A stretch of 64,000 nt of DNA from Saccharothrix sp. ST-888 (lineage in GTDB: Bacteria; Actinomycetota; Actinomycetes; Streptomycetales; Streptomycetaceae). Below, in pieces: positions 52,415 to 60,851 of the stretch. Where the stretch lies: positions 62,001 through 126,000 of the forward strand of contig NZ_JYJF01000003.1 of assembly GCF_000955975.1 (NCBI RefSeq), written 5' to 3'. A model generated the notes under the pieces. The model did no database searches. It was not told the DNA's origin and was given only the letters and a program-made list of their open reading frames with translations. Numbering within the stretch: position 1 is the stretch's first letter; each line of letters opens with the position of its first letter. Both the position numbers and the translations under genes were made by a program.

Positions 52415-53143
52415 TCAGTTCGGGCTGAACGCCTGCCGGGTCAGGTCTGCGGCGGGCAGCGACGGCAGCCAGGCGAGCAGTGCGGTCTCCCTGCGCAGCA
52501 GTTCGAGTTCGGTGGTGAGCCGCTGTGCGGTGTCGGGGCAGGCGAGCAGTTCCTGCTTGACCGGGGCGGGCAGTACGGAGGCCGCCGCGACCAGGTAGGA
52601 GAGCACCTGCGGGTCGGAGGGCAGCTCCTGCTCGCCCGCCAGACTGGCCTCGCGCGCGCCCGCCAGCCGCTTCCGGTAGGCGAAGAAGGCCCGCTCGACG
52701 CCGGCCGCGAGGGCTCCGGCGCCCTCGCCCGCCTGCTCCTCGATCGGTTCGGTCTCGCCGACCAGGTAGGGACCGGTCGTGTCGACGTCGTGCAGCCGGA
52801 AGCGGGTGGTGCCGGTGACGAGCAGTTCGTACTGGCCGTCGGGGAGTTCCTTCACGGAGGCGATCGAGGCGACGCAGCCGACGTCGTACAGGGCCTCCTT
52901 CGGGTTGCCGGTCACCGTGCCGAGGCCGTCCAGCGGGCCGGCCGGGCCGTCCGGTTCGCGGACCGGCGCGACCTCCCGGCCGTCCCTGATCGCCACCACC
53001 CCGAACCGGCGGGGCGGGTCCTCGGGCTGGGCCATGAGGTCGCCGACCAGCCGCCGGTAGCGGTCCTCGAAGACGCGCAGGGGCAGCACGAGCCCCGGGT
53101 AGAGGACCGTGTTGAGCGGGAAGAGCGGGAGCCGTTCAGTCAC
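52415..53143 (-). CDS. Lon substrate-binding-domain protein (LON peptidase N-terminal-like)
   Basis: This 242-residue protein consists of the Lon N-terminal (substrate-binding) domain without ATPase or protease parts. It has LPLFPLNTVLYPGLVLPLRVFEDRYRRL with the family pattern, then VGCVASIASVKELPDGQYELLVTGTTRFRL, and a helical bundle at the end. Such stand-alone LON-domain proteins are common in actinobacteria, and their role is unclear. The GTG start at 53143 is where the family similarity begins. The larger open frame on this strand continues upstream only by chance. Confidence 0.9.
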   Translation of the reverse strand: MTERLPLFPLNTVLYPGLVLPLRVFEDRYRRLVGDLMAQPEDPPRRFGVVAIRDGREVAPVREPDGPAGPLDGLGTVTGNPKEALYDVGCVASIASVKELPDGQYELLVTGTTRFRLHDVDTTGPYLVGETEPIEEQAGEGAGALAAGVERAFFAYRKRLAGAREASLAGEQELPSDPQVLSYLVAAASVLPAPVKQELLACPDTAQRLTTELELLRRETALLAWLPSLPAADLTRQAFSPN

Positions 53144-53247
53144 GGCGGACAGACTAGACGGCCGACGGCCCGGCGCGCTCCGGCCTTTCCGGTCCGGGGC
53201 GCGGCCGGGCCGTGGTGCGGCAGGCCGTGGTGCCCCGGAACGGCGGG

Positions 53248-54885
53248 TCAGCCGCGCTGGAGCATCCTGGTCGCGCTGGTCACCACCGTGGTCGCCAGCA
53301 GCCAGCCGGAGACCACCAGGGCGGCCACCACCCACTGCCCGGCCCGGTCCGGGTTCCAGCCGTCCTGGCTCAGGTCGACCACCGGGAGGACCTTGCTGAG
53401 TGCGAACAGGGCGGGGTTCCAGGTGGGCCGCTCGTCGGCCTTCAGCGGGGCCGGGTGGTGGGTGAGGAAGTACAGGGTGCCGATCGCCCAGGTGGCGAGC
53501 AGCCAGAGCGCCGCCCGGCCGGGACGGTAGCCGTAGCCGACGGTGGCGTCCTGCAGCAGGCCCCAGAGGCGTCCGGGCAGTGGCAGGGTGGAGCGGCGGC
53601 GGCGCTGCTTGGCGTACTGGACCTCGCGGGCGTCCTCGTCCCGGCCGTCCCGGCGCAGGGCTGCGGCCAGCTGCTCGTACGGCTCGGGCTGGTGCTCGCC
53701 GAGCGAGTTCTCCAGCCAGTCGATCCGCTGCCGGACGGTGAAGGGCTCGGCGGGGCGCAGCGACTCGTAGGTGAAGCCGGTGAGGCCGACCGCGCCGTTC
53801 TCGGGCCAGGCGCCGGGGGTGTCGACCAGGTTGCCGATCCGGGCGCGGCTGAGGGTGAGCCGGCCGGTGGGCGGGGTGCGGCAGGTGAGGCGCAGCTCGG
53901 GGGTCTGGATCCGGTTGAGCGAGAACTCCTCGTCGGGGCCGAGGTGGAACTCGGCGTCGGTGATCAGACAGGCGTTGTCGAAACGGCCGTCGGAGATCCG
54001 TACCCGCCCGTGCGAGCGGAACGGGGTGCTCGGGGCGTCCGAGGGAGTGGTCTCGCCGTAGCCGGAGCCGTAGACGCTGGCGGAGTTCACCCAGCCGCTG
54101 TCGACGGATCCGCTCAGGTAGAGGGTGTGGCCGACGGTGATCCGGGGTGCGTTGAGGGCGAAGCCGCCGGGGGCGCTGTGCAGCTGGGCGCCGCGCAGCG
54201 AGAGGCGGCCGCCGATCTGGGCGGAGCGCAGGCTGAGCTCGCCGGTGGTCTCCAACCGGTCGGCTTCGAGGTCCCGGCTGACCTCCAGGCCGTCGGCGGC
54301 GATGGCGCGGCCGTAGCTGTCGTGGCCGAGCCGGGTCTGGTTGAGCAGCAGGTCGGTGCCTATCCGCGCGTCGGTCAGCCGGATGCCGTACGTGATCCGG
54401 CAGCGGGCGAGGTGCAGGTCCCCGGTGGTGCTCAGCCGGGACGCCTCCAGGCGGCGGAGCCGGCAGCCGACCAGGCGGATGGTGCCGGCCCGGGCCTCGG
54501 AGATCAGGACCTTCTTGTCGAAGCGGCACCGGTGCAGTTCGAGGTAGTGCGAGATCTCGGCGCCGGCCAGCGTGAGCGGTCCGCTGATCCTGGCGCCGAC
54601 CAGCTGGAGCGCGGCGACACGCCCGGGACGCGCGACGGGTCCGTCCAGCAGCAGCCGGGCGATCACCTCGGCCCGGATGGTCCGCTCCGGCCCCCAGAAA
54701 TGGCCCGAAAAGGGGTCGTCCACATCGGTGTGTTCCTCCTCCGGTCCGTCCGGTCCGACCGTGGTGCGGAACGCGTTGTCGTTTCGGTCGGGGAATCTCC
54801 GCAGGTCGTGGCTTTCCCCGCGGCGGAAGGCCTCCCAGAGGCCCTGTTCCGCCGGTGTCCAGTCGCTCGGTGGCTGCTCCGACAT
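53248..54885 (-). CDS. membrane-anchored beta-helix protein (often annotated as oxidoreductase)
   Basis: This 545-residue protein opens with a short helical head (DWTPAEQGLWEAFRRGE). About 330 residues of irregular pentapeptide-like repeats follow, with layers such as LQLVGARISGPLTLAGAEI, RLVGCRLRRLEASRL, LHLARCRI and IRLTDARIGTDLLL, which should form a right-handed beta-helix. A helical linker (EQLAAALRRDGRDEDAREVQ) and two membrane helices near the C-terminus (AALWLLATWAIGTLYFL, VVAALVVSGWLLATTVV) end it. Related streptomycete proteins are labelled oxidoreductase, but I see no cofactor motif. It is divergent from hisD. Confidence 0.8.
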   Translation of the reverse strand: MSEQPPSDWTPAEQGLWEAFRRGESHDLRRFPDRNDNAFRTTVGPDGPEEEHTDVDDPFSGHFWGPERTIRAEVIARLLLDGPVARPGRVAALQLVGARISGPLTLAGAEISHYLELHRCRFDKKVLISEARAGTIRLVGCRLRRLEASRLSTTGDLHLARCRITYGIRLTDARIGTDLLLNQTRLGHDSYGRAIAADGLEVSRDLEADRLETTGELSLRSAQIGGRLSLRGAQLHSAPGGFALNAPRITVGHTLYLSGSVDSGWVNSASVYGSGYGETTPSDAPSTPFRSHGRVRISDGRFDNACLITDAEFHLGPDEEFSLNRIQTPELRLTCRTPPTGRLTLSRARIGNLVDTPGAWPENGAVGLTGFTYESLRPAEPFTVRQRIDWLENSLGEHQPEPYEQLAAALRRDGRDEDAREVQYAKQRRRRSTLPLPGRLWGLLQDATVGYGYRPGRAALWLLATWAIGTLYFLTHHPAPLKADERPTWNPALFALSKVLPVVDLSQDGWNPDRAGQWVVAALVVSGWLLATTVVTSATRMLQRG

Positions 54886-54963
54886 GTGTCCCCCGTGATC
54901 TTCGGCCGTCTCGGCTTTCGTATCACGGACTGAAATGCGCGGCCTCCACTTCTGGCCACTCCT

Positions 54964-54969
54964 TACACT
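54964..54969 (+). promoter_or_regulatory. -10 element, probably leaderless start of the his operon
   Basis: TACACT ends 7 bases before GTG 54977, so the his operon message should be leaderless. No clear -35 is seen, which may indicate an activator-dependent or weak promoter. Confidence 0.5.
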
Positions 54970-54976
54970 TGCTTCT

Positions 54977-56308
54977 GTGATCTCCCGAATTGACCTGCGC
55001 GGCTCCGCTTACCAGGACCTGCGCGACGTGCTGCCCCGTGCCGAGTTCGACGTGGAGGCCGCCCTGGAGAGGGTGCGGCCGATCTGCGAGGACGTACGCC
55101 ATCGTGGTGTCGCGGCGCTGATCGAGATCACCGAGCGCTTCGACGGCGTCCGGCTGACGACCACCAGGGTCCCGCAGGCGCAGATCGACGAGGCGCTGGC
55201 GACCCTGGACCCGAAGGTGCGGGCCGCGCTGGAGGAGTCCATCCGCCGCGCCCGCCTGGTCCACCGCGAGCAGCGCCGTACCGACCACACCACCCAGGTG
55301 GTGCCCGGCGGCACGGTGTCCGAGCGCTGGGTGCCGGTCGACCGGGTCGGCCTGTACGTGCCGGGCGGCCTGGCCGTCTACCCGTCCTCCGTGGTGATGA
55401 ACGTGGTTCCGGCGCAGGAGGCCGGGGTGCCGGGCATCGCGGTGACCTCGCCGCCGCAGAAGGAGTTCGGCGGGTCCGTCCACCCCACGATCCTGGCGGC
55501 CTGCGCGCTGCTCGGCGTCACCGAGGTGTACGCGGCCGGTGGTGCCCAGGCCATCGCGATGTTCGCGTACGGCACCGAGGAGTGCCGTCCGGTGAACCTG
55601 GTGACCGGCCCCGGCAACATCTACGTCGCCGCCGCCAAGCGCCTGCTCAAGGGCCGGATCGGCATCGACGCCGAGGCGGGCCCGACCGAGATCGCCGTCC
55701 TCGCCGACGACAGCGCCTCGGCGCGTGACGTCGCCGCCGACCTGATCAGCCAGGCCGAGCACGACCCGATGGCCGCCTCGGTGCTGGTCACCGCCTCGGT
55801 CGAGCTGGCCGAGGCGGTCGAGGTGGAGCTCAAAGAGCAGGTCGCCAGGACCAGGCACCGCGAGCGGGTCACCACGGCGCTGGGCGGCCGGCAGTCGGGC
55901 ATCGTGCTGGTGGACGACGTCGAGCAGGGCCTGGACGTGGTCAACGCCTACGGCGCCGAGCACCTGGAGATCCAGACCCGGGACGCCCGCGCGGTCGCCG
56001 CCCGGGTGCGCAACGCGGGTGCGATCTTCATCGGCCCGTTCGCGCCGGTCTCGCTCGGCGACTACGCGGCCGGCTCCAACCACGTGCTCCCGACCGGGGG
56101 GTGCGCCTGCCACTCCTCCGGTCTGTCGGTGCAGTCCTTCCTGCGCGGCATCCACGTCGTGGACTACTCGCGCGAGGCGCTCGCCGACGTGGCCGCGCAC
56201 GTGGTCAACCTGGCCGACGCGGAGGACCTGCCCGGGCACGGCGACGCCATCCGTGCCCGGTTCGACTGGACGGTGCCGGGCTCGGCCGCCGCGGAGGGGA
56301 ACCTTTAA
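54977..56308 (+). CDS. hisD: histidinol dehydrogenase HisD
   Basis: This 443-residue enzyme oxidises histidinol to histidine in two NAD-dependent steps. It shows GLYVPGGLAVYPSSVVMNVVPA, TEVYAAGGAQAIAMFAYGTE, VNLVTGPGNIYVAAAKR, GPTEIAVLAD, LISQAEHDPMA with zinc ligands, and the C-terminal GSNHVLPTGGCA. I chose GTG 54977 (ISRIDLRG) as the family start; the upstream part of the open frame lies over the promoter. It is the first gene of the his operon and its TAA stop shares a base with the hisC ATG. Confidence 0.97.
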   Translation: MISRIDLRGSAYQDLRDVLPRAEFDVEAALERVRPICEDVRHRGVAALIEITERFDGVRLTTTRVPQAQIDEALATLDPKVRAALEESIRRARLVHREQRRTDHTTQVVPGGTVSERWVPVDRVGLYVPGGLAVYPSSVVMNVVPAQEAGVPGIAVTSPPQKEFGGSVHPTILAACALLGVTEVYAAGGAQAIAMFAYGTEECRPVNLVTGPGNIYVAAAKRLLKGRIGIDAEAGPTEIAVLADDSASARDVAADLISQAEHDPMAASVLVTASVELAEAVEVELKEQVARTRHRERVTTALGGRQSGIVLVDDVEQGLDVVNAYGAEHLEIQTRDARAVAARVRNAGAIFIGPFAPVSLGDYAAGSNHVLPTGGCACHSSGLSVQSFLRGIHVVDYSREALADVAAHVVNLADAEDLPGHGDAIRARFDWTVPGSAAAEGNL

Positions 56309-57456
56309 TGCGCATCGACGATCTCCCGATCCGTGACGAGCTGCGCGGCCAGTCCCCTTATGGTGCACCGCAGTTGGACGTCTCGGTCCAGCTGAACACC
56401 AACGAGAACCCGTACTCGCTGCCCGAGCCGCTCGTGGCCCGGATCGCCGAGCGGGTCGCCGAGGCCGCCCGCCACCTCAACCGCTACCCCGACCGGGACG
56501 CGGTCGAGCTGCGCACCGAGCTGGCCGCCTACCTGACCAGGACCACCGGCTTCGAGCGCAGCCGCGAGCAGGTCTGGGCCGCCAACGGGTCCAACGAGAT
56601 CCTCCAGCAGCTACTGCAGACCTTCGGCGGCACCGGCCGCAGCGCACTCGGCTTCGAGCCCTCGTACTCGATGCACGCGCTCATCTCCCGTGGCACCGGG
56701 ACGAGTTGGATCTCCGGCCCGCGCAACGACGACTTCACCGTCGACCTCGATGCGGCGCTGGCGGCGATCGCCGAGCACCGGCCGAACGTGCTCTTCATCT
56801 GCTCGCCGAACAACCCGACCGGCACCGCCGTCGCGGCCGACACCGTCCTCGCCCTGTACGAGGCCGCCCAGGCCGCCCGGCCCAGCCTGGTGATCGTGGA
56901 CGAGGCGTACGTCGAGTTCTCGCACCGGGCCTCGCTGCTGCCGCTGCTGGAGGGCCGCCCCAACCTGGTGGTCTCCCGCACCATGTCCAAGGCGTTCGGC
57001 GCGGCCGGGCTGCGGCTGGGCTACCTGGCCGCCGACGCGGCCGTGGTGGACGCGGTGCAGCTGGTCCGGCTGCCGTACCACCTGTCGGCCGTCACCCAGG
57101 CCACCGCGCTGGCCTGCCTGGAGTTCACCGACACCCTGCTCGGCTACGTCCAGCAGCTGAAGGCCGAGCGGGACCGCGTGGTCGACGCGCTGCGCGAGCT
57201 CGGGTTCGAGGTCACCGACTCCGACGCCAACTTCATCCAGTTCGGCCGCTTCGCCGACAGCCACGCGGCCTGGCAGGCGATCCTCGACCGGGGCGTCCTG
57301 GTCCGCGACAACGGCGTCCCCGGGTGGCTGCGCGTCACCGCCGGCACCCCCGCCGAGAACGACGCCTTCCTGGATGCGGTCCGCACGGTTCGCATGTCGC
57401 CCACCCCCACCCTTGCAGGAGCGCGCCCCGCGCGCGCAGCCAGTCAGGAGCTGTAA
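56308..57456 (+). CDS. hisC: histidinol-phosphate aminotransferase HisC
   Basis: This 382-residue fold-type I PLP enzyme converts imidazole acetol phosphate to histidinol phosphate. It has LNTNENPYSLP, GSNEILQQLLQTF, FICSPNNPTGTAV, IVDEAYVEF and the Schiff-base lysine in SRTMSKAFGAAGLRLGYL. The ATG overlaps the hisD stop by one base (TAATG). The last 20 residues are an Ala/Arg-rich tail. hisB follows after 6 bases. Confidence 0.97.
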   Translation: MRIDDLPIRDELRGQSPYGAPQLDVSVQLNTNENPYSLPEPLVARIAERVAEAARHLNRYPDRDAVELRTELAAYLTRTTGFERSREQVWAANGSNEILQQLLQTFGGTGRSALGFEPSYSMHALISRGTGTSWISGPRNDDFTVDLDAALAAIAEHRPNVLFICSPNNPTGTAVAADTVLALYEAAQAARPSLVIVDEAYVEFSHRASLLPLLEGRPNLVVSRTMSKAFGAAGLRLGYLAADAAVVDAVQLVRLPYHLSAVTQATALACLEFTDTLLGYVQQLKAERDRVVDALRELGFEVTDSDANFIQFGRFADSHAAWQAILDRGVLVRDNGVPGWLRVTAGTPAENDAFLDAVRTVRMSPTPTLAGARPARAASQEL

Positions 57457-57462
57457 CCCCGT

Positions 57463-58056
57463 ATGTCCCGTATCGGACGCGTTGAACGCACCACCAAGGA
57501 GACCTCGGTCCTGGTCGAGATCGACCTCGACGGTACCGGAAGGACCGACATCTCCACGGGCGTCGGGTTCTACGACCACATGCTCGACCAGCTGGGCCGC
57601 CACGGTCTGTTCGACCTGACCGTCAAGACCGACGGCGACCTGCACATCGACACCCACCACACGATCGAGGACACCGCCCTCGCGCTGGGTGCCGCCTTCA
57701 GGCAGGCGCTCGGCGACAAGGTCGGCATCTACCGCTTCGGCAACTGCACCGTCCCGCTGGACGAGTCGCTCGCCCAGGTCACCGTGGACCTCTCGGGCCG
57801 CCCGTACCTGGTGCACACCGAGCCCGCGGGCATGGCCCCGATGATCGGCTCGTACGACACCACGATGACCCGGCACATATTGGAGTCGTTCGTGGCGCAG
57901 GCGCAGATCGCGCTGCACGTCCACGTCCCGTACGGGCGCAACGCGCACCACATCGTGGAGTGCCAGTTCAAGGCCCTCGCCCGGGCGCTGCGGTACGCCT
58001 GTGAGCGTGACGTGCGTGCGGCGGGCATTCTTCCCTCGACCAAGGGTGCGCTGTGA
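57463..58056 (+). CDS. hisB: imidazoleglycerol-phosphate dehydratase HisB
   Basis: This 197-residue protein is the single-domain dehydratase, without the histidinol phosphatase part found in enterobacterial HisB. The manganese-binding histidine motifs are FYDHMLDQLGRHG, DTHHTIED, GRNAHHIVECQFK and the C-terminal LPSTKGAL. The ATG follows the hisC stop by 6 bases. Its stop overlaps the GTG of the small membrane protein (GTGA). Confidence 0.97.
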   Translation: MSRIGRVERTTKETSVLVEIDLDGTGRTDISTGVGFYDHMLDQLGRHGLFDLTVKTDGDLHIDTHHTIEDTALALGAAFRQALGDKVGIYRFGNCTVPLDESLAQVTVDLSGRPYLVHTEPAGMAPMIGSYDTTMTRHILESFVAQAQIALHVHVPYGRNAHHIVECQFKALARALRYACERDVRAAGILPSTKGAL

Positions 58057-58205
58057 GCAAGTCCGCCACGCTGCTGATCATCGCCGGGCTGTTCCTGTCC
58101 GGCGGCGTGTACTCGTTCTGGAAGCAGAAGCACTCCAAGAGCGTGATCGCGGTCCTCGCGATCGGCGCCGTGCTGTGCCTCGCCTCCGGCGTCATGCGCC
58201 TCTAG
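58053..58205 (+). CDS. 50-residue two-helix membrane protein in the his operon
   Basis: This GTG-started frame overlaps the hisB stop by 4 bases and ends at TAG 58203-58205. The first hydrophobic segment is ATLLIIAGLFLSGGVYSF, then a basic turn WKQKHSKS, then a second segment VIAVLAIGAVLCLASGVM. The coupling to hisB, the clean helix-turn-helix hydrophobic pattern and the 17-base gap to hisH argue for a real gene. I recognise no family with a known function. It could be a small membrane protein conserved in streptomycete his operons. Confidence 0.75.
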   Translation: MSKSATLLIIAGLFLSGGVYSFWKQKHSKSVIAVLAIGAVLCLASGVMRL

Positions 58206-58222
58206 AGACCCGGAAGACAGAC

Positions 58223-58858
58223 ATGTCCAAGAATGTAGTGGTGCTGGACTACGGCTCCGGCAACCTCCGCTCCGCCCAGCGCGCGGTCGAGCGCACCGGG
58301 GCCACGGTGACCGTGACGTCCGACTTCCAGCAGGCGCTGGACGCGGACGGCCTGCTCGTGCCCGGCGTCGGGGCCTACGAGGCGTGCATGCGCGGGCTGA
58401 AGGCGGTGCGCGGCGAGCAGATCATCGGACGCCGGCTGGCCGGTGGCCGCCCGGTGCTCGGCATCTGCGTCGGGATGCAGATCCTCTTCGAGCGCGGCGT
58501 CGAGCACGGCGTGGAGACGGCGGGCTGCGACGAGTGGCCCGGCACGGTCGAGCCGCTGGACGCGCCGATCGTCCCGCACATGGGCTGGAACACCGTGGAC
58601 GCCCCCGAGGGCAGCCGCCTGTTCGCCGGGCTGGACCGGGACACCCGGTTCTACTTCGTGCACTCCTACGGCGTCCGCCGCTGGGAGCTGGAGTCCAACA
58701 ACGAGCGGCTGAACGCCCCGCTGGTCACCTGGGCCACCCACGGGCAGCCCTTCGTCGCCGCGGTCGAGAACGGCCCGCTCTGGGCCACCCAGTTCCATCC
58801 CGAGAAGTCCGGCGACGCCGGCGCCGCGCTGCTGACCAACTGGGTCAACACCCTCTAA
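58223..58858 (+). CDS. hisH: imidazole glycerol phosphate synthase glutaminase subunit HisH
   Basis: This 211-residue class I glutamine amidotransferase supplies ammonia to HisF. It shows LDYGSGNLRSAQRAVE, the oxyanion strand PGVGAYEACM, the nucleophile in LGICVGMQILFE and the His-Glu pair in ATQFHPEKSGDAG. The ATG at 58223 follows GGAAGA by 5 bases. The 17-base gap behind the small membrane protein keeps it in the operon. Confidence 0.97.
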   Translation: MSKNVVVLDYGSGNLRSAQRAVERTGATVTVTSDFQQALDADGLLVPGVGAYEACMRGLKAVRGEQIIGRRLAGGRPVLGICVGMQILFERGVEHGVETAGCDEWPGTVEPLDAPIVPHMGWNTVDAPEGSRLFAGLDRDTRFYFVHSYGVRRWELESNNERLNAPLVTWATHGQPFVAAVENGPLWATQFHPEKSGDAGAALLTNWVNTL

Positions 58859-58888
58859 CGTCCTTCGAAGCCAGGAAAGTTGTACACG

Positions 58889-59614
58889 ATGAGCCGCCTG
58901 GAACTGCTCCCCGCCGTCGACGTCCGCAACGGTCAGGCGGTCCGCCTGGTCAAGGGCGCCTCCGGCACCGAGACCTCCTTCGGAGAGCCGCTCGCGGCCG
59001 CTCTGGCCTGGCAGAACGCCGGCGCCGAGTGGCTGCACCTGGTCGACCTGGACGCCGCCTTCGGCACCGGCAGCAACCGTGAGCTGCTGCGCGAGGTCAC
59101 CGGCGCGCTCGACATCAAGGTCGAGCTCTCCGGCGGCATCCGCGACGACGAGTCGCTGGCCGCCGCCCTCGCCACCGGCTGCACCCGGGTCAACCTCGGC
59201 ACCGCCGCCCTGGAGAGCCCCGAGTGGGTCGCCAAGGTCATCGCCGAGCACGGCGACAAGATCGCCGTCGGCCTGGACGTGGTCGGCACCACCCTGCGCG
59301 GCCGCGGCTGGACCCGCGACGGCGGCGACCTGTACGAGGTGCTGGCCCGGCTCGACTCCGAGGGCTGCGCCCGCTACGTGGTCACCGACGTCAACCGCGA
59401 CGGCACCCTGACCGGGCCCAACCTGGAGCTGCTGCGCAACGTCTGCGCCGCCACCGACAAGCCGGTGGTCGCCTCCGGCGGGGTCTCCTCGCTGGACGAC
59501 CTGCGCGCCATCGCCACCCTGGTACCCGAAGGTGTCGAGGGCTCGATTGTGGGCAAGGCCCTCTACGAGCAGAAGTTCACCCTCGAAGAGGCCCTGGAGG
59601 CTGTGTCCCGATGA
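58889..59614 (+). CDS. priA: phosphoribosyl isomerase PriA (HisA, probably also TrpF)
   Basis: This 241-residue TIM barrel is the actinobacterial HisA homologue. The catalytic aspartates lie in LLPAVDVRNGQAVRL and VVTDVNRDGTLTGPN, with VELSGGIRDDESLAAAL and VVASGGVSSLDDL as phosphate sites. In Streptomyces and Mycobacterium this enzyme (PriA) performs both the HisA and the TrpF isomerisation, because trpF is missing; I infer the same here. I chose ATG 58889; TTG 58880 is upstream in frame. The stop overlaps ridA (ATGA). Confidence 0.94.
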   Translation: MSRLELLPAVDVRNGQAVRLVKGASGTETSFGEPLAAALAWQNAGAEWLHLVDLDAAFGTGSNRELLREVTGALDIKVELSGGIRDDESLAAALATGCTRVNLGTAALESPEWVAKVIAEHGDKIAVGLDVVGTTLRGRGWTRDGGDLYEVLARLDSEGCARYVVTDVNRDGTLTGPNLELLRNVCAATDKPVVASGGVSSLDDLRAIATLVPEGVEGSIVGKALYEQKFTLEEALEAVSR

Positions 59615-60045
59615 CTGAAACCCCGGCTGTGCAGAGCTCGTTGAGGGTCTCCGGCGCCTCCCCGTGGGAGGAGGAGTTCGGGTACTCCCGCGCTGTGCAG
59701 GCCGGGGACTTCGTGCTGGTGGCAGGCAGCACCGCGTTCGACAACGGGGTCGTCCTGAACGAGGGCGACCCCTACCAGCAGACCCTCGCCGCGTTCGGCG
59801 TGGCGTTCAAAGCCCTTGCCCGGTACGGCCTCGGCGCAGCGGACGTGATCCGCACCCGGATGTACATCACCCACGTCCGGGACTCCGAGGAGGTCGGCCG
59901 GGCGCACAAGAAGCTCTTCGACGCGATCCGCCCGGTGGCGACCATGGTCGTGGTGGAGGGCCTGATCGACTCCCGGATGATGGTCGAGGTCGAACTAGAC
60001 GCCTACCGTCCCGGGCTCGCAACCTCCCTGGAAGGCAAGCCGTGA
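59611..60045 (+). CDS. RidA-family enamine/imine deaminase
   Basis: This 144-residue protein has the RidA (YjgF/YER057c) fold. It has AGDFVLVAGSTAFDNG, QTLAAFGVAFKALARYGLGAADVIRTRMYI with the active-site arginine, and ATMVVVEGLIDSRMMVEVELDAYRP. RidA proteins hydrolyse reactive 2-aminoacrylate and related imines. It is fused into the operon by 4-base overlaps on both sides (priA stop and hisF start), so its product is made together with the his enzymes. Confidence 0.9.
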   Translation: MTETPAVQSSLRVSGASPWEEEFGYSRAVQAGDFVLVAGSTAFDNGVVLNEGDPYQQTLAAFGVAFKALARYGLGAADVIRTRMYITHVRDSEEVGRAHKKLFDAIRPVATMVVVEGLIDSRMMVEVELDAYRPGLATSLEGKP

Positions 60046-60812
60046 CCCTCGCAGTACGTGTCATCCCCTGTCTGGACGTCGACGCCGGACGGGTGGTCAA
60101 GGGCGTCAACTTCCAGAACCTGCGCGATGCCGGTGACCCGGTCGAGATGGCCAAGCTCTACGACGCCGAGGGCGCCGACGAGTTGACCTTCCTCGACATC
60201 ACCGCCTCCTCCGGCGACCGGGAGACCACCTACGACGTGGTCCGCCGTACCGCCGAGCAGGTCTTCATCCCGCTGACGGTCGGCGGTGGCATCCGCACCG
60301 TCGAGGACGTCGACCGGCTGCTGCGCGCGGGGGCCGACAAGGTCGGCGTCAACACCGCGGCGATCGCCCGTCCCGAGCTGATCCGGGAGATCGCCCGGCG
60401 CTTCGGCCGGCAGGTGCTGGTGCTGTCGGTGGACGCCCGCCGCTGCCCGGAGGGCACCGAGACCGCCTCCGGGTACGAGGTCACCACGCACGGCGGCCGC
60501 CAGGGCACCGGCCTGGACGCGGTCGAATGGGCCGGCCGGGCGGCCGAGTTGGGCGCCGGAGAGATCCTGCTCAACTCGATGGACGCCGACGGGACCAAGG
60601 ACGGCTACGACCTGGAGATGATCCAGGCCGTCCGCAAGGCGGTCGGTATCCCGGTGATCGCCTCGGGCGGGGCGGGGAAGCTGGGGGACTTCGCCCCGGC
60701 GGTGGCGGCGGGCGCCGACGCGGTGCTGGCCGCCAGCGTCTTCCACTTCGGCGACCTGCGGATCGGCGAGGTCAAGAACGCCCTCCGGGAGGCCGGGCAC
60801 CCGGTCCGCTAG
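60042..60812 (+). CDS. hisF: imidazole glycerol phosphate synthase cyclase subunit HisF
   Basis: This 256-residue TIM barrel forms imidazole glycerol phosphate and AICAR with ammonia from HisH. It has VIPCLDVDAGRVVKGVNF with the first catalytic aspartate, LTVGGGIRTVEDV, ADKVGVNTAA, GAGEILLNSMDADGTKDGYD with the second aspartate, and VIASGGAGKLGDF. The GTG start overlaps the ridA stop. It is the last gene of the operon and is closed by a hairpin. Confidence 0.97.
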   Translation: MTLAVRVIPCLDVDAGRVVKGVNFQNLRDAGDPVEMAKLYDAEGADELTFLDITASSGDRETTYDVVRRTAEQVFIPLTVGGGIRTVEDVDRLLRAGADKVGVNTAAIARPELIREIARRFGRQVLVLSVDARRCPEGTETASGYEVTTHGGRQGTGLDAVEWAGRAAELGAGEILLNSMDADGTKDGYDLEMIQAVRKAVGIPVIASGGAGKLGDFAPAVAAGADAVLAASVFHFGDLRIGEVKNALREAGHPVR

Positions 60813-60822
60813 GCAGCTTTCG

Positions 60823-60851
60823 GCCGGCGCCCTCCGCAGCGGGGCGCCGGC
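60823..60851. terminator. terminator after hisF
   Basis: A perfect 10-bp stem (60823-60832 with 60842-60851) with a 9-base loop lies 10 bases after the hisF stop. It abuts the stop codon of the convergent TIGR03085-type gene, so it can work in both directions. Confidence 0.82.

Noticed and set aside
57144..57410. An 88-codon minus-strand frame in hisC
   Set aside because: It is fully inside a clear hisC gene on the other strand, with no ribosome site or family similarity.
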